DNA from: Limibacillus halophilus
Lineage (GTDB): Bacteria; Pseudomonadota; Alphaproteobacteria; Kiloniellales; CECT-8803
Length of the DNA: 64,000 nucleotides
Direction of reading: 5' to 3'
NCBI RefSeq assembly: GCF_014191775.1
Contig: NZ_JACHXA010000005.1
Coordinates: 207,684-271,683, forward strand
The notes under the pieces were generated by a model. The model ran no database searches. It was not told the origin of the DNA and was given only the letters and a program-made list of their open reading frames with translations. The stretch's first letter is position 1, and every line of letters begins with the position of its first letter. Shown here in pieces: positions 38,898 through 49,685 of the stretch. Position numbers and translations under genes: made by a program.

Positions 38898-39749
38898 ATG
38901 TCCGGCACGTCCGCGCAACGCGTTTCAATCGGGGAACTGGAGGTCGCGAATGATAGACCCTTTACCCTGATTGCCGGGCCCTGTGCGATTGAAAGCCGGG
39001 CCCATGCGCTAGAGACCTGTGCGTCGATTAAGGAGATCACCGATCGTCTGGGAATCGGTTTGATTTACAAATCCTCGTTCGACAAGGCCAACCGCACGAG
39101 CCTAAAGGCCGTGCGTGGGATCGGCATGGCCGAAGGCATTGATATTCTCGCGGACGTCAAGGCGACTTACGCTTGCCCGGTTCTGACCGATGTCCATGCA
39201 GCCGAACAGTGTGCGCCGGTTGCCGAGGCGGTCGATGTGCTTCAGATACCGGCTTTTCTGTGCCGCCAGACCGATTTGCTTGTAGCCGCGGCGCAAACCG
39301 GCGCTGCGATCAATGTAAAAAAAGGTCAATTCCTGGCTCCATGGGACATGATCCAGGTTGTGGCCAAGCTCCATGGTTCCGGCAACGACCGGGTGTTGGT
39401 TACGGAGCGAGGAGCGTCGTTTGGGTACAATACGCTCGTTGCCGATATGCGGAGCCTACCAATCATGGCGCGTGATACGGGCAGCCCGGTGATTTTCGAC
39501 GCGACCCACTCAGTTCAGCAACCTGGTGGAAAGGGTTCGGCTTCGGGTGGGCAGCGCGAGTTCGCACCGGTATTGGCGAGAGCGGCAATCGCTGTCGGTG
39601 TCGCTGGTGTTTTCGCAGAGACACATCAAGATCCCGATTCAGCGCCGTCCGATGGTCCGAATATGATACCGCTCAAGGAGCTAGAAGGCGTGCTTTCCAT
39701 TTTGGTGGCGCTCGACGCTATAGCCAAAGCCAATCCCGTTCGGATCTAA
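38898..39749 (+). CDS. kdsA: 3-deoxy-8-phosphooctulonate synthase (Kdo-8-phosphate synthase)
   Basis: Condenses arabinose 5-phosphate and PEP to Kdo-8-P for the lipopolysaccharide core; 283 residues. The PEP/phosphate motif [60 protein letters not shown] and [14 protein letters not shown] with SGGQREF are present. The metal-type Cys is not at the usual class II pattern by eye (GPCAIES holds a Cys shared by many members), so metal dependence is left open. It links to the Lpx genes at 15.8-20.1 kb functionally. Confidence 0.96.
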   Translation: MSGTSAQRVSIGELEVANDRPFTLIAGPCAIESRAHALETCASIKEITDRLGIGLIYKSSFDKANRTSLKAVRGIGMAEGIDILADVKATYACPVLTDVHAAEQCAPVAEAVDVLQIPAFLCRQTDLLVAAAQTGAAINVKKGQFLAPWDMIQVVAKLHGSGNDRVLVTERGASFGYNTLVADMRSLPIMARDTGSPVIFDATHSVQQPGGKGSASGGQREFAPVLARAAIAVGVAGVFAETHQDPDSAPSDGPNMIPLKELEGVLSILVALDAIAKANPVRI

Positions 39750-39865
39750 CCGGGCGCTAACGGCGTCAATTTCTTCCAACTTCATGCCGTCGTTCTTGCT
39801 CCGAGGGGGCGGAGCGGGTATTCCTGCGCCCAATGTATGGACCCCTTTCAGAAAAGAGGCTGTGA

Positions 39866-41146
<1,281 letters not shown>

Positions 41147-41331
41147 TAGATCGTTTGATAGATCCGGAGTTGTGTTCACTGCGTGCTGGATCCACAAGAT
41201 GTGGTTGTGATGGCATTCCAGAGAGAGTCCAAAACCAGAACAAAGCGCTATCTGAGCAACAAATTGAATCCTCTTGGAATCATTGAGTTTTTTGACTTGT
41301 TCTCCGAGTCGTTTCATGATTCCATAAGGGC

Positions 41332-41694
41332 ATGACAATGGTTCAGGAAATACGCAAACGGGGTGTCGCCGTTTCACTGCAGGCCTTCGCGGCCTGTATG
41401 GTGGTGTATTTTGGCTATCACGCTGTACAGGGTGAGCGCGGTTTCCTGTCTTATGTGAAGCTAAATAAGGAATTGGCTCAGATTGCAGCCCAAGAGGCTG
41501 CCGTTGCCAAAGAGCGACGTGAGTTAGAGACACAGGTCGCGGGCTTGAGGCCGGAGAGCCTTGACCTCGACTTACTCGATGAACGAGCACGGCTTTTACT
41601 CAATTATGGCAGCGGCGACGAAGCCGTTGTTTGGCTCGGTGAAGCATCTGGCGAGAGTGCTGTCGAGCCGGTCACGGGCGAAGATAACCAATAA
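41332..41694 (+). CDS. ftsB: Septum formation initiator FtsB/DivIC-like protein
   Basis: Small bitopic division protein of the FtsB-FtsL-FtsQ subcomplex; 120 residues. A short cytoplasmic tail, one membrane helix (about residues 15-30, AFAACMVVYFGYHAV) and a heptad coiled coil (about 42-75, KLNKELAQIAAQEAAVAKER) lead to the LDLLDERARLLLNY segment seen in alphaproteobacterial FtsB. The C-terminus is acidic. Two ATGs six bases apart fit; the second has better spacing from AAGG. Located between eno and pdhA as in related genomes. Confidence 0.85.
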   Translation: MTMVQEIRKRGVAVSLQAFAACMVVYFGYHAVQGERGFLSYVKLNKELAQIAAQEAAVAKERRELETQVAGLRPESLDLDLLDERARLLLNYGSGDEAVVWLGEASGESAVEPVTGEDNQ

Positions 41695-41714
41695 CAAGTT
41701 AAACAAAGAAAATG

Positions 41715-41758
41715 CGGCAATTGCAATGAGTTAACGCTCATTGCAATTTGTCGTTTTT
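41715..41758 (+). terminator. Rho-independent terminator after ftsB
   Basis: AATTGCAATGAG (41719-41730) pairs perfectly with CTCATTGCAATT (41737-41748) across a 6-base loop; CGGC and GTCG extend the stem past a one-base bulge, and TTTTT follows at 41754-41758. It isolates ftsB from pdhA. Confidence 0.88.
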
Positions 41759-41833
41759 AGCCTTACTTTGAGATTGTTATGGAACGCGACCGCCCTGACG
41801 CGGCCGCCCAGCAATCAAAAGCGGGGAGAGCCA

Positions 41834-42916
41834 ATGGCGACCAAGAGTGGTGCTGCCGCCAGTAAGGCGGCTTCTGGAGCGACTCGTTCGCGAAGCCGCA
41901 AAGCCACAACGGCCCAAAAGTCTCGAACTCAAAAGGCCGGATCCACAAATTACAGTGCCGACGAACTTCTGAAGTATTACCGCGACATGCTGCTGATCCG
42001 ACGCTTCGAGGAGAAGGCCGGGCAGATGTACGGCATGGGCCTGATAGGTGGGTTCTGTCACCTTTATATCGGCCAGGAAGCGGTCGTAACGGGCATTCAA
42101 GCCTCAATGCAGGAAAGCGATTCGGTCGTGGCTTCCTATCGGTGCCATGGCCACATGCTCGCTTGCGGTATGGACGCCAAGGGCGTGATGGCGGAATTGA
42201 CTGGCCGGCGCGGCGGCTATTCCAAGGGTAAGGGTGGCTCCATGCATATGTTTAGCCGCGAGAAGAACTTCTTCGGTGGCCACGGCATAGTGGGCGCTCA
42301 GGTACCGATTGGCACCGGCATAGCCTTCGCGCAAAAGTATCTGGGCGAGAACAGTGTTCATTTCTGCTACTTGGGTGACGGCGCGGTTAACCAGGGACAA
42401 GTTTACGAATCCTTCAATATGGCCGCGCTCTGGAAAATCCCGATCGTCTATGTAATCGAGAACAACCGCTACGGAATGGGAACCAGCGTGCAGCGCGCGT
42501 CTGCATCAACCGAGCTTTATAAACGCGGAATGGCTTACGGCATTCCAGGCGTTCAAGCCGACGGCATGGATGTAATCAAAGTGCGTGACGTCGCACGTGA
42601 AGTGATCCAGAAGGTTCGTGGTGGCGCGGGGCCCTATATTCTCGAAGTCATGACCTATCGATATCGCGGGCATTCAATGTCTGACCCGGCGAAGTATCGG
42701 TCTCGCGAGGAAGTTCAGAAAATGCGCAGCGAGCATGATCCGATAGATCAACTCAAAAAGCTGATTCTGGACAACAAACTCGGCGAGGAAGATGCGTTGA
42801 AGAAGATCGACCGCGAGGTGAAAGATATTGTCTCAGATGCCGCGGAATTCGCTCAGAACAGCCAGGAGCCGGATCCGTCTGAGCTCTACACAGATGTTTA
42901 TGCAGCGCCGCTTTAG
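41834..42916 (+). CDS. pdhA: Pyruvate dehydrogenase E1 component subunit alpha
   Basis: Thiamine-diphosphate-binding half of the heterotetrameric E1 that decarboxylates pyruvate; 360 residues. ATG 41834 follows GGGGAGAG; a longer frame upstream runs through the terminator and is rejected. The first 38 residues are a basic Ala/Ser/Lys-rich extension. The core has RRFEEKAGQMYGMGLIGGF, HMLACGMDAKGVMAEL, the TPP motif GDGAVNQGQVYESFNMA ending at ENN, and the phosphorylation-loop-like YRYRGHSMSDPAKYRSREE. It opens the pdhA-pdhB-pdhC-lpd-lipA cluster. Confidence 0.97.
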   Translation: MATKSGAAASKAASGATRSRSRKATTAQKSRTQKAGSTNYSADELLKYYRDMLLIRRFEEKAGQMYGMGLIGGFCHLYIGQEAVVTGIQASMQESDSVVASYRCHGHMLACGMDAKGVMAELTGRRGGYSKGKGGSMHMFSREKNFFGGHGIVGAQVPIGTGIAFAQKYLGENSVHFCYLGDGAVNQGQVYESFNMAALWKIPIVYVIENNRYGMGTSVQRASASTELYKRGMAYGIPGVQADGMDVIKVRDVAREVIQKVRGGAGPYILEVMTYRYRGHSMSDPAKYRSREEVQKMRSEHDPIDQLKKLILDNKLGEEDALKKIDREVKDIVSDAAEFAQNSQEPDPSELYTDVYAAPL

Positions 42917-42950
42917 GGCAGCCGGTAACAGGATATAGGGAGGCCGCAGG

Positions 42951-44339
42951 ATGCCTATCGAGATTTTGATGCCGGCGCTATCGCCCACCATGACGGAAGG
43001 CAAGCTGGCAAAGTGGTTGGTTAAGGAGGGGGACGATATTTCCTCCGGCGACGTTATCGCCGAGATCGAAACCGACAAGGCCACCATGGAAGTGGAGGCG
43101 GTCGAGGAGGGGAAGCTCGGCAAGATATTGGTTGCAGAAGGAACAGAGGGTGTGGCCGTCAACGCCGCTATCGCTTTGCTGCTGGAGGAAGGTGAGGATG
43201 CCGGCGCTCTCGAAGGCGCAGGCGGCGGTGAAACCATAGCTGCGCCAAAGGCTGCGGCAGCGGAGGCCGAAGCGTCGACGCCAGCCGCGATGCCTGCGCC
43301 GGTGGTCTCCGCCCAGAGCAGTGATCCTGAACCCGAACCGGAATGGGACGGCGAAACCGAGACCTTGACCGTGCGCGAGGCTTTGCGCGACGCGATGGCC
43401 GAGGAAATGCGTGCCGATTCAAAAGTATTTGTAATGGGTGAAGAGGTCGCTGAGTACCAGGGCGCTTATAAGGTCACGCAAGGGTTGTTGGAGGAGTTTG
43501 GGGCCAAGCGTGTCATTGATACGCCTATAACCGAGATGGGGTTTGCCGGCCTGGGCACGGGCGCGGCCTATTACGGGTTGAGACCCATCGTCGAATTCAT
43601 GACCTGGAACTTCGCCATGCAGGCGGTTGATCACATCATCAACTCGGCGGCAAAGCAGCTTTATATGTCAGGCGGTCAAGTGAACGTTCCCATTGTTTTC
43701 CGTGGTCCCAACGGTGCCGCAGCACGTGTTGCCGCTCAGCACTCGCAGGACTATGCGAGTTGGTATGCGCATATACCCGGCATCAAGGTGGTGGCGCCTT
43801 ACAGTGCCGCCGATGCGAAAGGGTTGCTGAAGGCAGCTATTCGTGATCCGGATCCCGTTGTCTTCTTGGAAAATGAGATACTTTATGGGCAATCGTTCGA
43901 GGTTCCCAAGAGCAACGATTGGGTTGTGCCGATTGGTAAGGCCAAAGTCGTTCGCAAAGGCAGCGACGTAACGATCGTTGCCTACGCAATTTGTGTGGCC
44001 AAGGCATTGCAGGCCGCTGAGAAACTGGCGGAAGACGGGATTGAGGCAGAAGTCATCGACCTGCGCAGTCTGCGGCCTCTCGATGCGGCAACAATCATCC
44101 AGTCGGTCAAGAAGACCAATAGAATCGTTAGCGTCGAGGAGGGTTGGGGGCCCTGCGGCATTGGGTCGGAAATCGCCGCCATTTGCATGGAACAGGCGTT
44201 TGACTGGTTGGATGCTCCGGTCGCACGTGTTTGCGGTAAGGATGTGCCGCTTCCTTATGCGGCCAATCTCGAAAAACTGGCGTTACCTCAGGCTGAGGAT
44301 GTTGTGGCAGCCGCTAAAGCCGTTTGTTATGCGGATTGA
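42951..44339 (+). CDS. pdhB: Pyruvate dehydrogenase E1 component subunit beta with N-terminal lipoyl domain
   Basis: E1 beta, 462 residues. Residues 1-78 are a biotinyl/lipoyl domain with the lipoylated Lys43 in [11 protein letters not shown], followed by an Ala/Glu/Pro linker (about 85-135) and the transketolase-type beta chain (from about [16 protein letters not shown]) with [35 protein letters not shown] and the C-terminal transketolase domain. A lipoyl domain on E1 beta is a known alphaproteobacterial trait. AGGGAGG precedes ATG 42951. The lipoyl part is almost the same as that of PdhC. Confidence 0.97.
   Translation: MPIEILMPALSPTMTEGKLAKWLVKEGDDISSGDVIAEIETDKATMEVEAVEEGKLGKILVAEGTEGVAVNAAIALLLEEGEDAGALEGAGGGETIAAPKAAAAEAEASTPAAMPAPVVSAQSSDPEPEPEWDGETETLTVREALRDAMAEEMRADSKVFVMGEEVAEYQGAYKVTQGLLEEFGAKRVIDTPITEMGFAGLGTGAAYYGLRPIVEFMTWNFAMQAVDHIINSAAKQLYMSGGQVNVPIVFRGPNGAAARVAAQHSQDYASWYAHIPGIKVVAPYSAADAKGLLKAAIRDPDPVVFLENEILYGQSFEVPKSNDWVVPIGKAKVVRKGSDVTIVAYAICVAKALQAAEKLAEDGIEAEVIDLRSLRPLDAATIIQSVKKTNRIVSVEEGWGPCGIGSEIAAICMEQAFDWLDAPVARVCGKDVPLPYAANLEKLALPQAEDVVAAAKAVCYAD
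42960..43184 (+). repeat. Lipoyl-domain coding repeat, copy 1 (in pdhB)
   Basis: The lipoyl domain codes for a sequence about four-fifths identical to copy 2 in pdhC, with identical stretches at [20 protein letters not shown] and [23 protein letters not shown] similarity is also high, with differences mostly at third codon positions. Confidence 0.8.
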
Positions 44340-44402
44340 TCTTAGGACTTTGATATGCCTGGGGCTTCTCAAGCGAAGTGGCCAGGGCGCGGAGGACCAA
44401 CT

Positions 44403-45737
44403 ATGACCGTGAAGGTTCTTATGCCGGCGTTATCACCCACGATGACAGAGGGCAAACTGGCGAAGTGGCTGGTTAAGGAAGGTGATGAAGTCGCCTCCGG
44501 CGATGTCATCGCCGAGATCGAGACCGACAAGGCAACCATGGAGGTTGAGGCCGTCGAGGAAGGCGTTGTCGGTAAGATTGTCGTGGCAGAAGGCACAGAG
44601 GGCGTTCCCGTTAACGACGTGATCGCAATCCTGCTTGAGGAGGGCGAAGATAAATCCGCCCTGGATGGTGCCGGGAGCGGAGAGAGTCCGGCACCGTCGA
44701 AGCCTGAGCCGTCCGAGACAACCCCCTCTAAATCGGATACGGCGCCCGCGGCGCAAGCAACGCAACCGCAGAGCGCGCCAAAAAGTGGCGCTGGCGAGGA
44801 ACGCGTTCTGGCCAGCCCCCTCGCAAAACGTATGGCGGAACAGGCAGGATTGACACTGTCGACGATCAGCGGAAGCGGTCCCAACGGTCGGATCGTCAAA
44901 GCGGATGTCGAGGCGGCGGTCAAGGGTGGCACGACGGCGGCCTCACAGCCAGGAGCAACCCCTGCAACTGCAGCTACCACAGCCGTCACGGCGCCAGCGT
45001 CGGCGCCTACGGCTTCCGGTCCGGGGGCCAAGCAACTCGCCGACATGCTGGGAATGGAGTACAGGCAAGAGCCGCTGACTTCCATGCGCAAGGTGATTGC
45101 AAAACGCCTGACTGAATCGAAGCAAACCGTCCCGCATTTTTACCTGACAGTCGATTGCCAGGTGGATGAGTTATTGAAGGTCCGTAAGGATCTGAACTCT
45201 CGTTCTGACGCCTATAAGCTTTCGGTCAATGACTTCGTAATTCGGGCGGCGGCACTTGCGTTAAAGAAAGTCCCGGCGGCCAACGCTTCATACGATGAAA
45301 GCGGCATCCTCTATTACAAGCACGCGGATATATCGGTTGCGGTGGCAACGCCCGCCGGTTTGATAACGCCTATCATCAAGGCTGCAGAAGGTAAGGGCTT
45401 GGCCGAAATATCAAACGCAATGAAAGACTTGGCGATTAGAGCCCGCGATGGAAAACTGACCCCGGAGGAATACCAAGGCGGTACCTTTTCCATCTCGAAT
45501 TTAGGCATGTTCGGCGTGAAGCACTTCGAAGCGGTTATCAATCCGCCGCAGGGTTGCATCCTGGCGGTTGGTGCCGGGGAGCAGCGCGCTGTGGTTAAAG
45601 ACGGAGCCCTGGCCATCGGTACGGTCATGAGCTGCACTCTTTCCGTCGACCACCGTGTCGTGGACGGCGCGGTCGGCGCTGAGTATCTGGCAGCTTTCAA
45701 GGTGTTGATCGAAGACCCACTGTCGATGTTGCTCTGA
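44403..45737 (+). CDS. pdhC: Pyruvate dehydrogenase E2, dihydrolipoamide acetyltransferase
   Basis: Forms the core of the complex and moves the acetyl group to CoA; 444 residues from ATG 44403 (GGAGGA upstream). One lipoyl domain (1-78, Lys43), a Pro/Ala/Ser linker, the peripheral subunit-binding domain (about residues 136-172, ASPLAKRMAEQAGLTLSTIS), a second Ala/Thr linker and the catalytic domain with TVPHFYLTVDC, the GGTFSISNLGMFGVKHFEAV region and the active-site DHRVVDGAVGAEYLAAFK. Bacterial E2 of many species has more lipoyl domains; here the second is supplied by PdhB. Confidence 0.97.
   Translation: MTVKVLMPALSPTMTEGKLAKWLVKEGDEVASGDVIAEIETDKATMEVEAVEEGVVGKIVVAEGTEGVPVNDVIAILLEEGEDKSALDGAGSGESPAPSKPEPSETTPSKSDTAPAAQATQPQSAPKSGAGEERVLASPLAKRMAEQAGLTLSTISGSGPNGRIVKADVEAAVKGGTTAASQPGATPATAATTAVTAPASAPTASGPGAKQLADMLGMEYRQEPLTSMRKVIAKRLTESKQTVPHFYLTVDCQVDELLKVRKDLNSRSDAYKLSVNDFVIRAAALALKKVPAANASYDESGILYYKHADISVAVATPAGLITPIIKAAEGKGLAEISNAMKDLAIRARDGKLTPEEYQGGTFSISNLGMFGVKHFEAVINPPQGCILAVGAGEQRAVVKDGALAIGTVMSCTLSVDHRVVDGAVGAEYLAAFKVLIEDPLSMLL
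44412..44636 (+). repeat. Lipoyl-domain coding repeat, copy 2 (in pdhC)
   Basis: Second copy of the near-identical lipoyl coding segment, about 1.45 kb downstream of the first. Divergence is mostly at the loop around residues 29-32 and after residue 54. Confidence 0.8.
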
Positions 45738-45756
45738 GAACGGAGAAATTAGACGC

Positions 45757-47157
45757 ATGGCTGAGAAAAGCTTCGACGTACTCATCATCGGTGCCGGTCC
45801 TGGTGGTTATGTGACCGCTATTCGCGGGGCGCAGCTAGGCCTGAAGGTTGGGATCGTAGAGAAGCAACACCTTGGTGGAATCTGTCTCAACTGGGGTTGC
45901 ATCCCGACCAAAGCTTTGCTTCGGAGCGCGGAAATTTTTCACTATATGTCCCACGCCAAGGACTATGGCTTGTCGGCAGAGAAAGTCGGCTTCGATATGA
46001 AAGCCGTGGTGCAGCGCTCGCGGGGGGTGTCTAAGCGCTTGAATGGCGGCGTTGGACACCTCTTGAAGAAGAACAAGGTCGAGGTGATCGACGGTGAGGC
46101 GGTCCTGCAAGGTCAGGGCAAGATTTCCGTATCGAAAGACGGGAAGGCCGTGGGCGAGTACGCCGCCAAACATATCATTGTTGCAACCGGCGCCAGACCG
46201 CGCGCTTTGCCAGGTATCGAGCCTGACAAGAAGCAAATCCTCACCTATTTCGAGGCCATGGTTCCGGAGACCTTGCCCAAATCGCTACTGGTGATCGGAT
46301 CTGGGGCAATCGGCATAGAGTTTGCTTCTTTTTATCGCACGATGGGATCCGAAGTGACCGTTGTAGAGGTGATGAACCAGGTGCTGCCGGTAGAGGACGC
46401 GGAAATTGCAGGCCTGGCGCGCAAGCAGTTTGAAAAGCAGGGCATCAAGATTCTGACCGGAACCAAAGTGGCTTCGGTCAAGAAAGCAAAGGATTCGGTC
46501 ACCTGTCACCTTGAGGACGCCAAGGGTAAGACGCAGGAAATTACTGTTGAGAAAGTTATTTCCGCTGTCGGTGTCGTTGGCAACATCGAGAATCTGGGGC
46601 TGGAGGCTTTGGGAGTCAAAACTGACCGCGGATGTGTCGTAACCGATGGCTATGGGCGGACCAATGTCGCTGGTGTCTATGCTATCGGAGATGTGGCGGG
46701 CCCGCCGATGCTGGCGCACAAGGCAGAACATGAGGGTGTCGTTTGTATTGAGAAGATAGCCGGCCGAAATGTCCATGCCTTCGACAAGTCGAAGATACCC
46801 GGTTGTACCTATTGCCACCCACAGATCGCCAGTGTTGGCCTTACGGAGGCCAAGGCCAAAGAGAAGGGGCATAAAGTTAAAGTGGGCCGCTTCCCGTTCA
46901 TAGCGAATGGTAAGGCAATTGCTCTGGGTGAGGACCAAGGACTGGTCAAGACCGTGTTTGATGAGAAAACGGGCGAGCTTCTAGGCGCACATATGGTGGG
47001 CGCAGAGGTGACTGAGTTGATCCAGGGCTATGTTGTGGCCATGAATCTGGAGACAACGGAACAAGAACTGATGCATACGGTTTTCCCGCATCCGACACTT
47101 TCGGAAATGATGCATGAGTCCGTGCTTGACGCCTATGGTCGGGCGATCCACTTCTAG
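45757..47157 (+). CDS. lpdA: Dihydrolipoyl dehydrogenase (E3)
   Basis: FAD flavoprotein that reoxidises dihydrolipoamide with NAD; 466 residues. The FAD motif IIGAGPGGYVTAIRGAQLG is followed by the redox disulfide Cys43/Cys48 in GGICLNWGCIPTKALL. The NAD motif is IGSGAIGIEFASFYRTMG, a second FAD contact is GVYAIGDVAGPPMLAHKAEH, and the dimer-interface catalytic His/Glu are in HTVFPHPTLSEMMHES. It carries no lipoyl domain of its own. Twenty bases separate it from pdhC. Confidence 0.98.
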   Translation: MAEKSFDVLIIGAGPGGYVTAIRGAQLGLKVGIVEKQHLGGICLNWGCIPTKALLRSAEIFHYMSHAKDYGLSAEKVGFDMKAVVQRSRGVSKRLNGGVGHLLKKNKVEVIDGEAVLQGQGKISVSKDGKAVGEYAAKHIIVATGARPRALPGIEPDKKQILTYFEAMVPETLPKSLLVIGSGAIGIEFASFYRTMGSEVTVVEVMNQVLPVEDAEIAGLARKQFEKQGIKILTGTKVASVKKAKDSVTCHLEDAKGKTQEITVEKVISAVGVVGNIENLGLEALGVKTDRGCVVTDGYGRTNVAGVYAIGDVAGPPMLAHKAEHEGVVCIEKIAGRNVHAFDKSKIPGCTYCHPQIASVGLTEAKAKEKGHKVKVGRFPFIANGKAIALGEDQGLVKTVFDEKTGELLGAHMVGAEVTELIQGYVVAMNLETTEQELMHTVFPHPTLSEMMHESVLDAYGRAIHF

Positions 47158-47185
47158 GGCACAACCCAAGGAATAAAGGTTCGCA

Positions 47186-48145
47186 ATGTCCGCTGAAATT
47201 GAAAAGCTCCGCGTTCGCCATCCGGAGAAGGCCCACAAACCCGATCAGCCGGTTCACCGCAAAAAGCCGGATTGGATTCGGGTAAAAGCGCCTGTCAGCA
47301 AGGAGTATCACGAAACCCGCAAGATCGTCCGCGAGAACAAACTGACGACGGTTTGTGAAGAGGCGGCTTGTCCCAATATTGGAGAATGCTGGGCCAAGCG
47401 GCACGCTACAATGATGATCATGGGCGGTATCTGTACCCGCGCCTGCAGTTTCTGCAACGTAGCCACAGGTAAACCAGGCGCGTTGGACCCCTTTGAACCC
47501 TTCAATGTTGCCAAGGCGGTGAAAGAGTTGGGTCTCCGGCATGTTGTTATCACCTCGGTTGACCGGGATGACCTGGATGATGGCGGAGCGCGTCACTTTG
47601 CCGATACGATTCTCGCGATTCGTGAGGCGTCTGCAAATACGACCATTGAAATTCTGACGCCGGACTTCTTGCGGAAGGATGGAGCGTTGGAGGTTGTGGT
47701 TTCCGCCAAGCCGGACGTCTTCAACCACAATCTGGAAACGGTACCTCGCTTGTATGGACCCGTCCGTCCGGGCGCACGTTACTTCCATTCCATTCGTTTA
47801 CTAGACCAAGTCAAACAAATCGACCCGACGATTTTTACGAAATCGGGATTGATGGTCGGTCTTGGAGAGACCAAAGAAGAAATCTACCAAGTCATGGACG
47901 ACCTAAGGTCGGCCGACGTCGATTTCTTGACTATTGGTCAGTATCTGCAACCGACTCCCAAGCACCATCACGTTGACCGGTTCGTGCCGCCCGATGAGTT
48001 CAAGGCTTTTGAACGGAAAGCCTACAACAAGGGCTTTTTGATGGTTTCAGCGTCACCTTTGACGCGCTCTTCGTACCACGCAGATGAGGATTTCGAGAAG
48101 ATGCGTCGGACACGCGAAGAGCGCTTAGCTGCTGTCTCGGGATGA
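47186..48145 (+). CDS. lipA: Lipoyl synthase
   Basis: Radical-SAM enzyme that inserts two sulfurs into protein-bound octanoyl groups, so it completes the cofactor of PdhB and PdhC next door; 319 residues. The auxiliary cluster ligands are Cys57, Cys62 and Cys68 ([12 protein letters not shown]), and the SAM cluster ligands are Cys83, Cys87 and Cys90 (CTRACSFC). The [12 protein letters not shown] segment and the C-terminal serine ligand region [12 protein letters not shown] are present. lipB is not in the window. The TGA stop overlaps the start of the next gene (ATGA). Confidence 0.98.
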   Translation: MSAEIEKLRVRHPEKAHKPDQPVHRKKPDWIRVKAPVSKEYHETRKIVRENKLTTVCEEAACPNIGECWAKRHATMMIMGGICTRACSFCNVATGKPGALDPFEPFNVAKAVKELGLRHVVITSVDRDDLDDGGARHFADTILAIREASANTTIEILTPDFLRKDGALEVVVSAKPDVFNHNLETVPRLYGPVRPGARYFHSIRLLDQVKQIDPTIFTKSGLMVGLGETKEEIYQVMDDLRSADVDFLTIGQYLQPTPKHHHVDRFVPPDEFKAFERKAYNKGFLMVSASPLTRSSYHADEDFEKMRRTREERLAAVSG

Positions 48146-49191
48146 CCGCGACCGTCGCAATGGCGGCGGAAGTTGGCCCAGGGGTCTGGTTCGGCCCCGA
48201 GATGGCCGGACGCGGTGATTGGATCGTCGAAGTTACCACCGAACAGATCATGGCATTTGAAAGTGCCATTGAGATTCTGCGGCATGCCGGGAAGGAGCTG
48301 CAGGAAACGGATTTTTCGGAGGTGCCAAAGTTTCCAGAGTTCCAACGCGCCGCCGAAGAGGTGCTGACCGGCAGAGGCTTCATCTTACTGCGTGGCTTGC
48401 CGGTCGAGCGTTGGGATCGCGAAACGACCGCGTGGGTCTATTGGATGCTTGGTCTCTATTTTGGGAATCCCGTGCCTCAGAATGGAGACGGGCATTTGCT
48501 TGGCCATGTGAAAAACCTTGGCAAAGACTATCGAGATCCCGCCGTACGGATTTATCAAACAAACTACCGCCAGCCTTTCCATACGGATTCCTGCGATATT
48601 GTCGGCCTGCTTTGTCTTCGTCCTGCCAAACAAGGTGGAGAGAGCAGGATCGTCAGTTCGAGTACTTTGCACAATGAGATGCTGGCGAGGCGCCCAGACT
48701 TACTGAATGTCCTCTATGAGCCCTTCGTCCTGGATCGGAAGAATGAAGTACCCGAGGGAAAGGGGCCCTATTACGAGATACCGGTTTTCCATAGATATGG
48801 CGACCGCATCACTGGGTTCTATGCAAGGGATTTCATCGAGGCGGCCCAGCAGCGCTTTCCTGAGATCCCGCGTTTGACGAACAGGCAGATTGAGGCTCTG
48901 GATTATCTGGATAGTCTTGCAAATGACCCAAGTCTTTATCTGGCGATGGATTTCCAACCGGGCGATGTTCAGCTATTACACAATCATCAGATTTTGCATG
49001 CGCGGGCGGCCTATGAGGATTGGTCCGAAGTGGAGCGCCGGCGACACCTTTTGCGGCTTTGGCTCTCGACGCCAAATGGGCGGCCTTTGCCACCCGTGTT
49101 TTGCGAGCGCTACGGCACGGTCACGCCCGGTGAAATTCGAGGCGGTATCAGGGTTCCTGGCGTAATTCCTCAGGTTATCCTTGACGTTTGA
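48142..49191 (+). CDS. TauD/TfdA-family Fe(II)/2-oxoglutarate-dependent dioxygenase, substrate unknown
   Basis: Predicted non-haem iron oxygenase of 349 residues using 2-oxoglutarate and oxygen. Iron ligands are His147 and Asp149 (QPFHTDSCD) with distal His286 ([13 protein letters not shown]); Arg301 or Arg305 in [11 protein letters not shown] would bind 2-oxoglutarate. The [10 protein letters not shown] strand and [20 protein letters not shown] fit the family core. The substrate is unknown. The start overlaps lipA by four bases (ATGA), so translation is coupled. It separates lipA from the COQ10-like gene. The C-terminal part ([17 protein letters not shown]) resembles close relatives in bacteria and fungi by recollection. 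Confidence 0.85.
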   Translation: MTATVAMAAEVGPGVWFGPEMAGRGDWIVEVTTEQIMAFESAIEILRHAGKELQETDFSEVPKFPEFQRAAEEVLTGRGFILLRGLPVERWDRETTAWVYWMLGLYFGNPVPQNGDGHLLGHVKNLGKDYRDPAVRIYQTNYRQPFHTDSCDIVGLLCLRPAKQGGESRIVSSSTLHNEMLARRPDLLNVLYEPFVLDRKNEVPEGKGPYYEIPVFHRYGDRITGFYARDFIEAAQQRFPEIPRLTNRQIEALDYLDSLANDPSLYLAMDFQPGDVQLLHNHQILHARAAYEDWSEVERRRHLLRLWLSTPNGRPLPPVFCERYGTVTPGEIRGGIRVPGVIPQVILDV

Positions 49192-49244
49192 TGGCTAACA
49201 CCGTTAGTCACCCCCTTCACCCGCACCAACGAGACTAGCTGGAC

Positions 49245-49685
49245 ATGCCGACGCACGCTGAAAAACGAGTTCTGCCCCATAGTCCAGAGCAGCTCTATGA
49301 GTTGGTTGCCGACGTAGAACGTTATCCCGAATTCTTACCGTGGTGTATCGGGGCGCGCATCCGCAAACGAGAGGGAGCCTTGATAATCGCGGACCTGATC
49401 ATCGGTTTTAAAATGTTCAGGGAGCGGTTCACAAGCAAGGTCACATTGAACCCGGAATCTCGACGAATTCATGTGTCGTATATAGACGGGCCCTTTCGCT
49501 ATCTCAACAATCATTGGGTGTTTGAAGACCATCCCGACGGGTGCTTGATCGATTTCTATGTGGACTTTGAATTTCGTTCCCGCCTGTTGCAGCGAGTGAT
49601 TCAGCCGCTTTTTGATGAAGCCGTTCGCCGAATGGTGCGCGCTTTTGAAACGCGGGCGACAGCGCTCTACGGGAAAAACGTTTAG
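49245..49685 (+). CDS. COQ10/RatA-family ubiquinone-binding START protein
   Basis: Small START-domain protein, 146 residues, similar to yeast Coq10, which binds ubiquinone and supports respiration; the E. coli relative RatA has been linked to ribosomes. The N-terminal HAEKRVLPHSPEQLYELVAD and VERYPEFLPWCIGARI, then FTSKVTLNPESRRIHVSYID and GPFRYLNNHWVFE, match the family. The C-terminal helix runs to about residue 140. Its stop overlaps the stop of pncC on the other strand. Some annotations call it type II toxin-antitoxin RatA, which is not supported here. Confidence 0.88.
   Translation: MPTHAEKRVLPHSPEQLYELVADVERYPEFLPWCIGARIRKREGALIIADLIIGFKMFRERFTSKVTLNPESRRIHVSYIDGPFRYLNNHWVFEDHPDGCLIDFYVDFEFRSRLLQRVIQPLFDEAVRRMVRAFETRATALYGKNV

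Noticed and set aside
44369..45091. 240-codon minus-strand frame opposite pdhC
   Set aside because: It is antisense to the lipoyl domain and linkers; the low-complexity composition mirrors the Ala/Pro linker.
46285..47788. Two long minus-strand frames opposite lpdA and lipA
   Set aside because: Both are fully antisense to well-conserved enzymes and carry no family motif.
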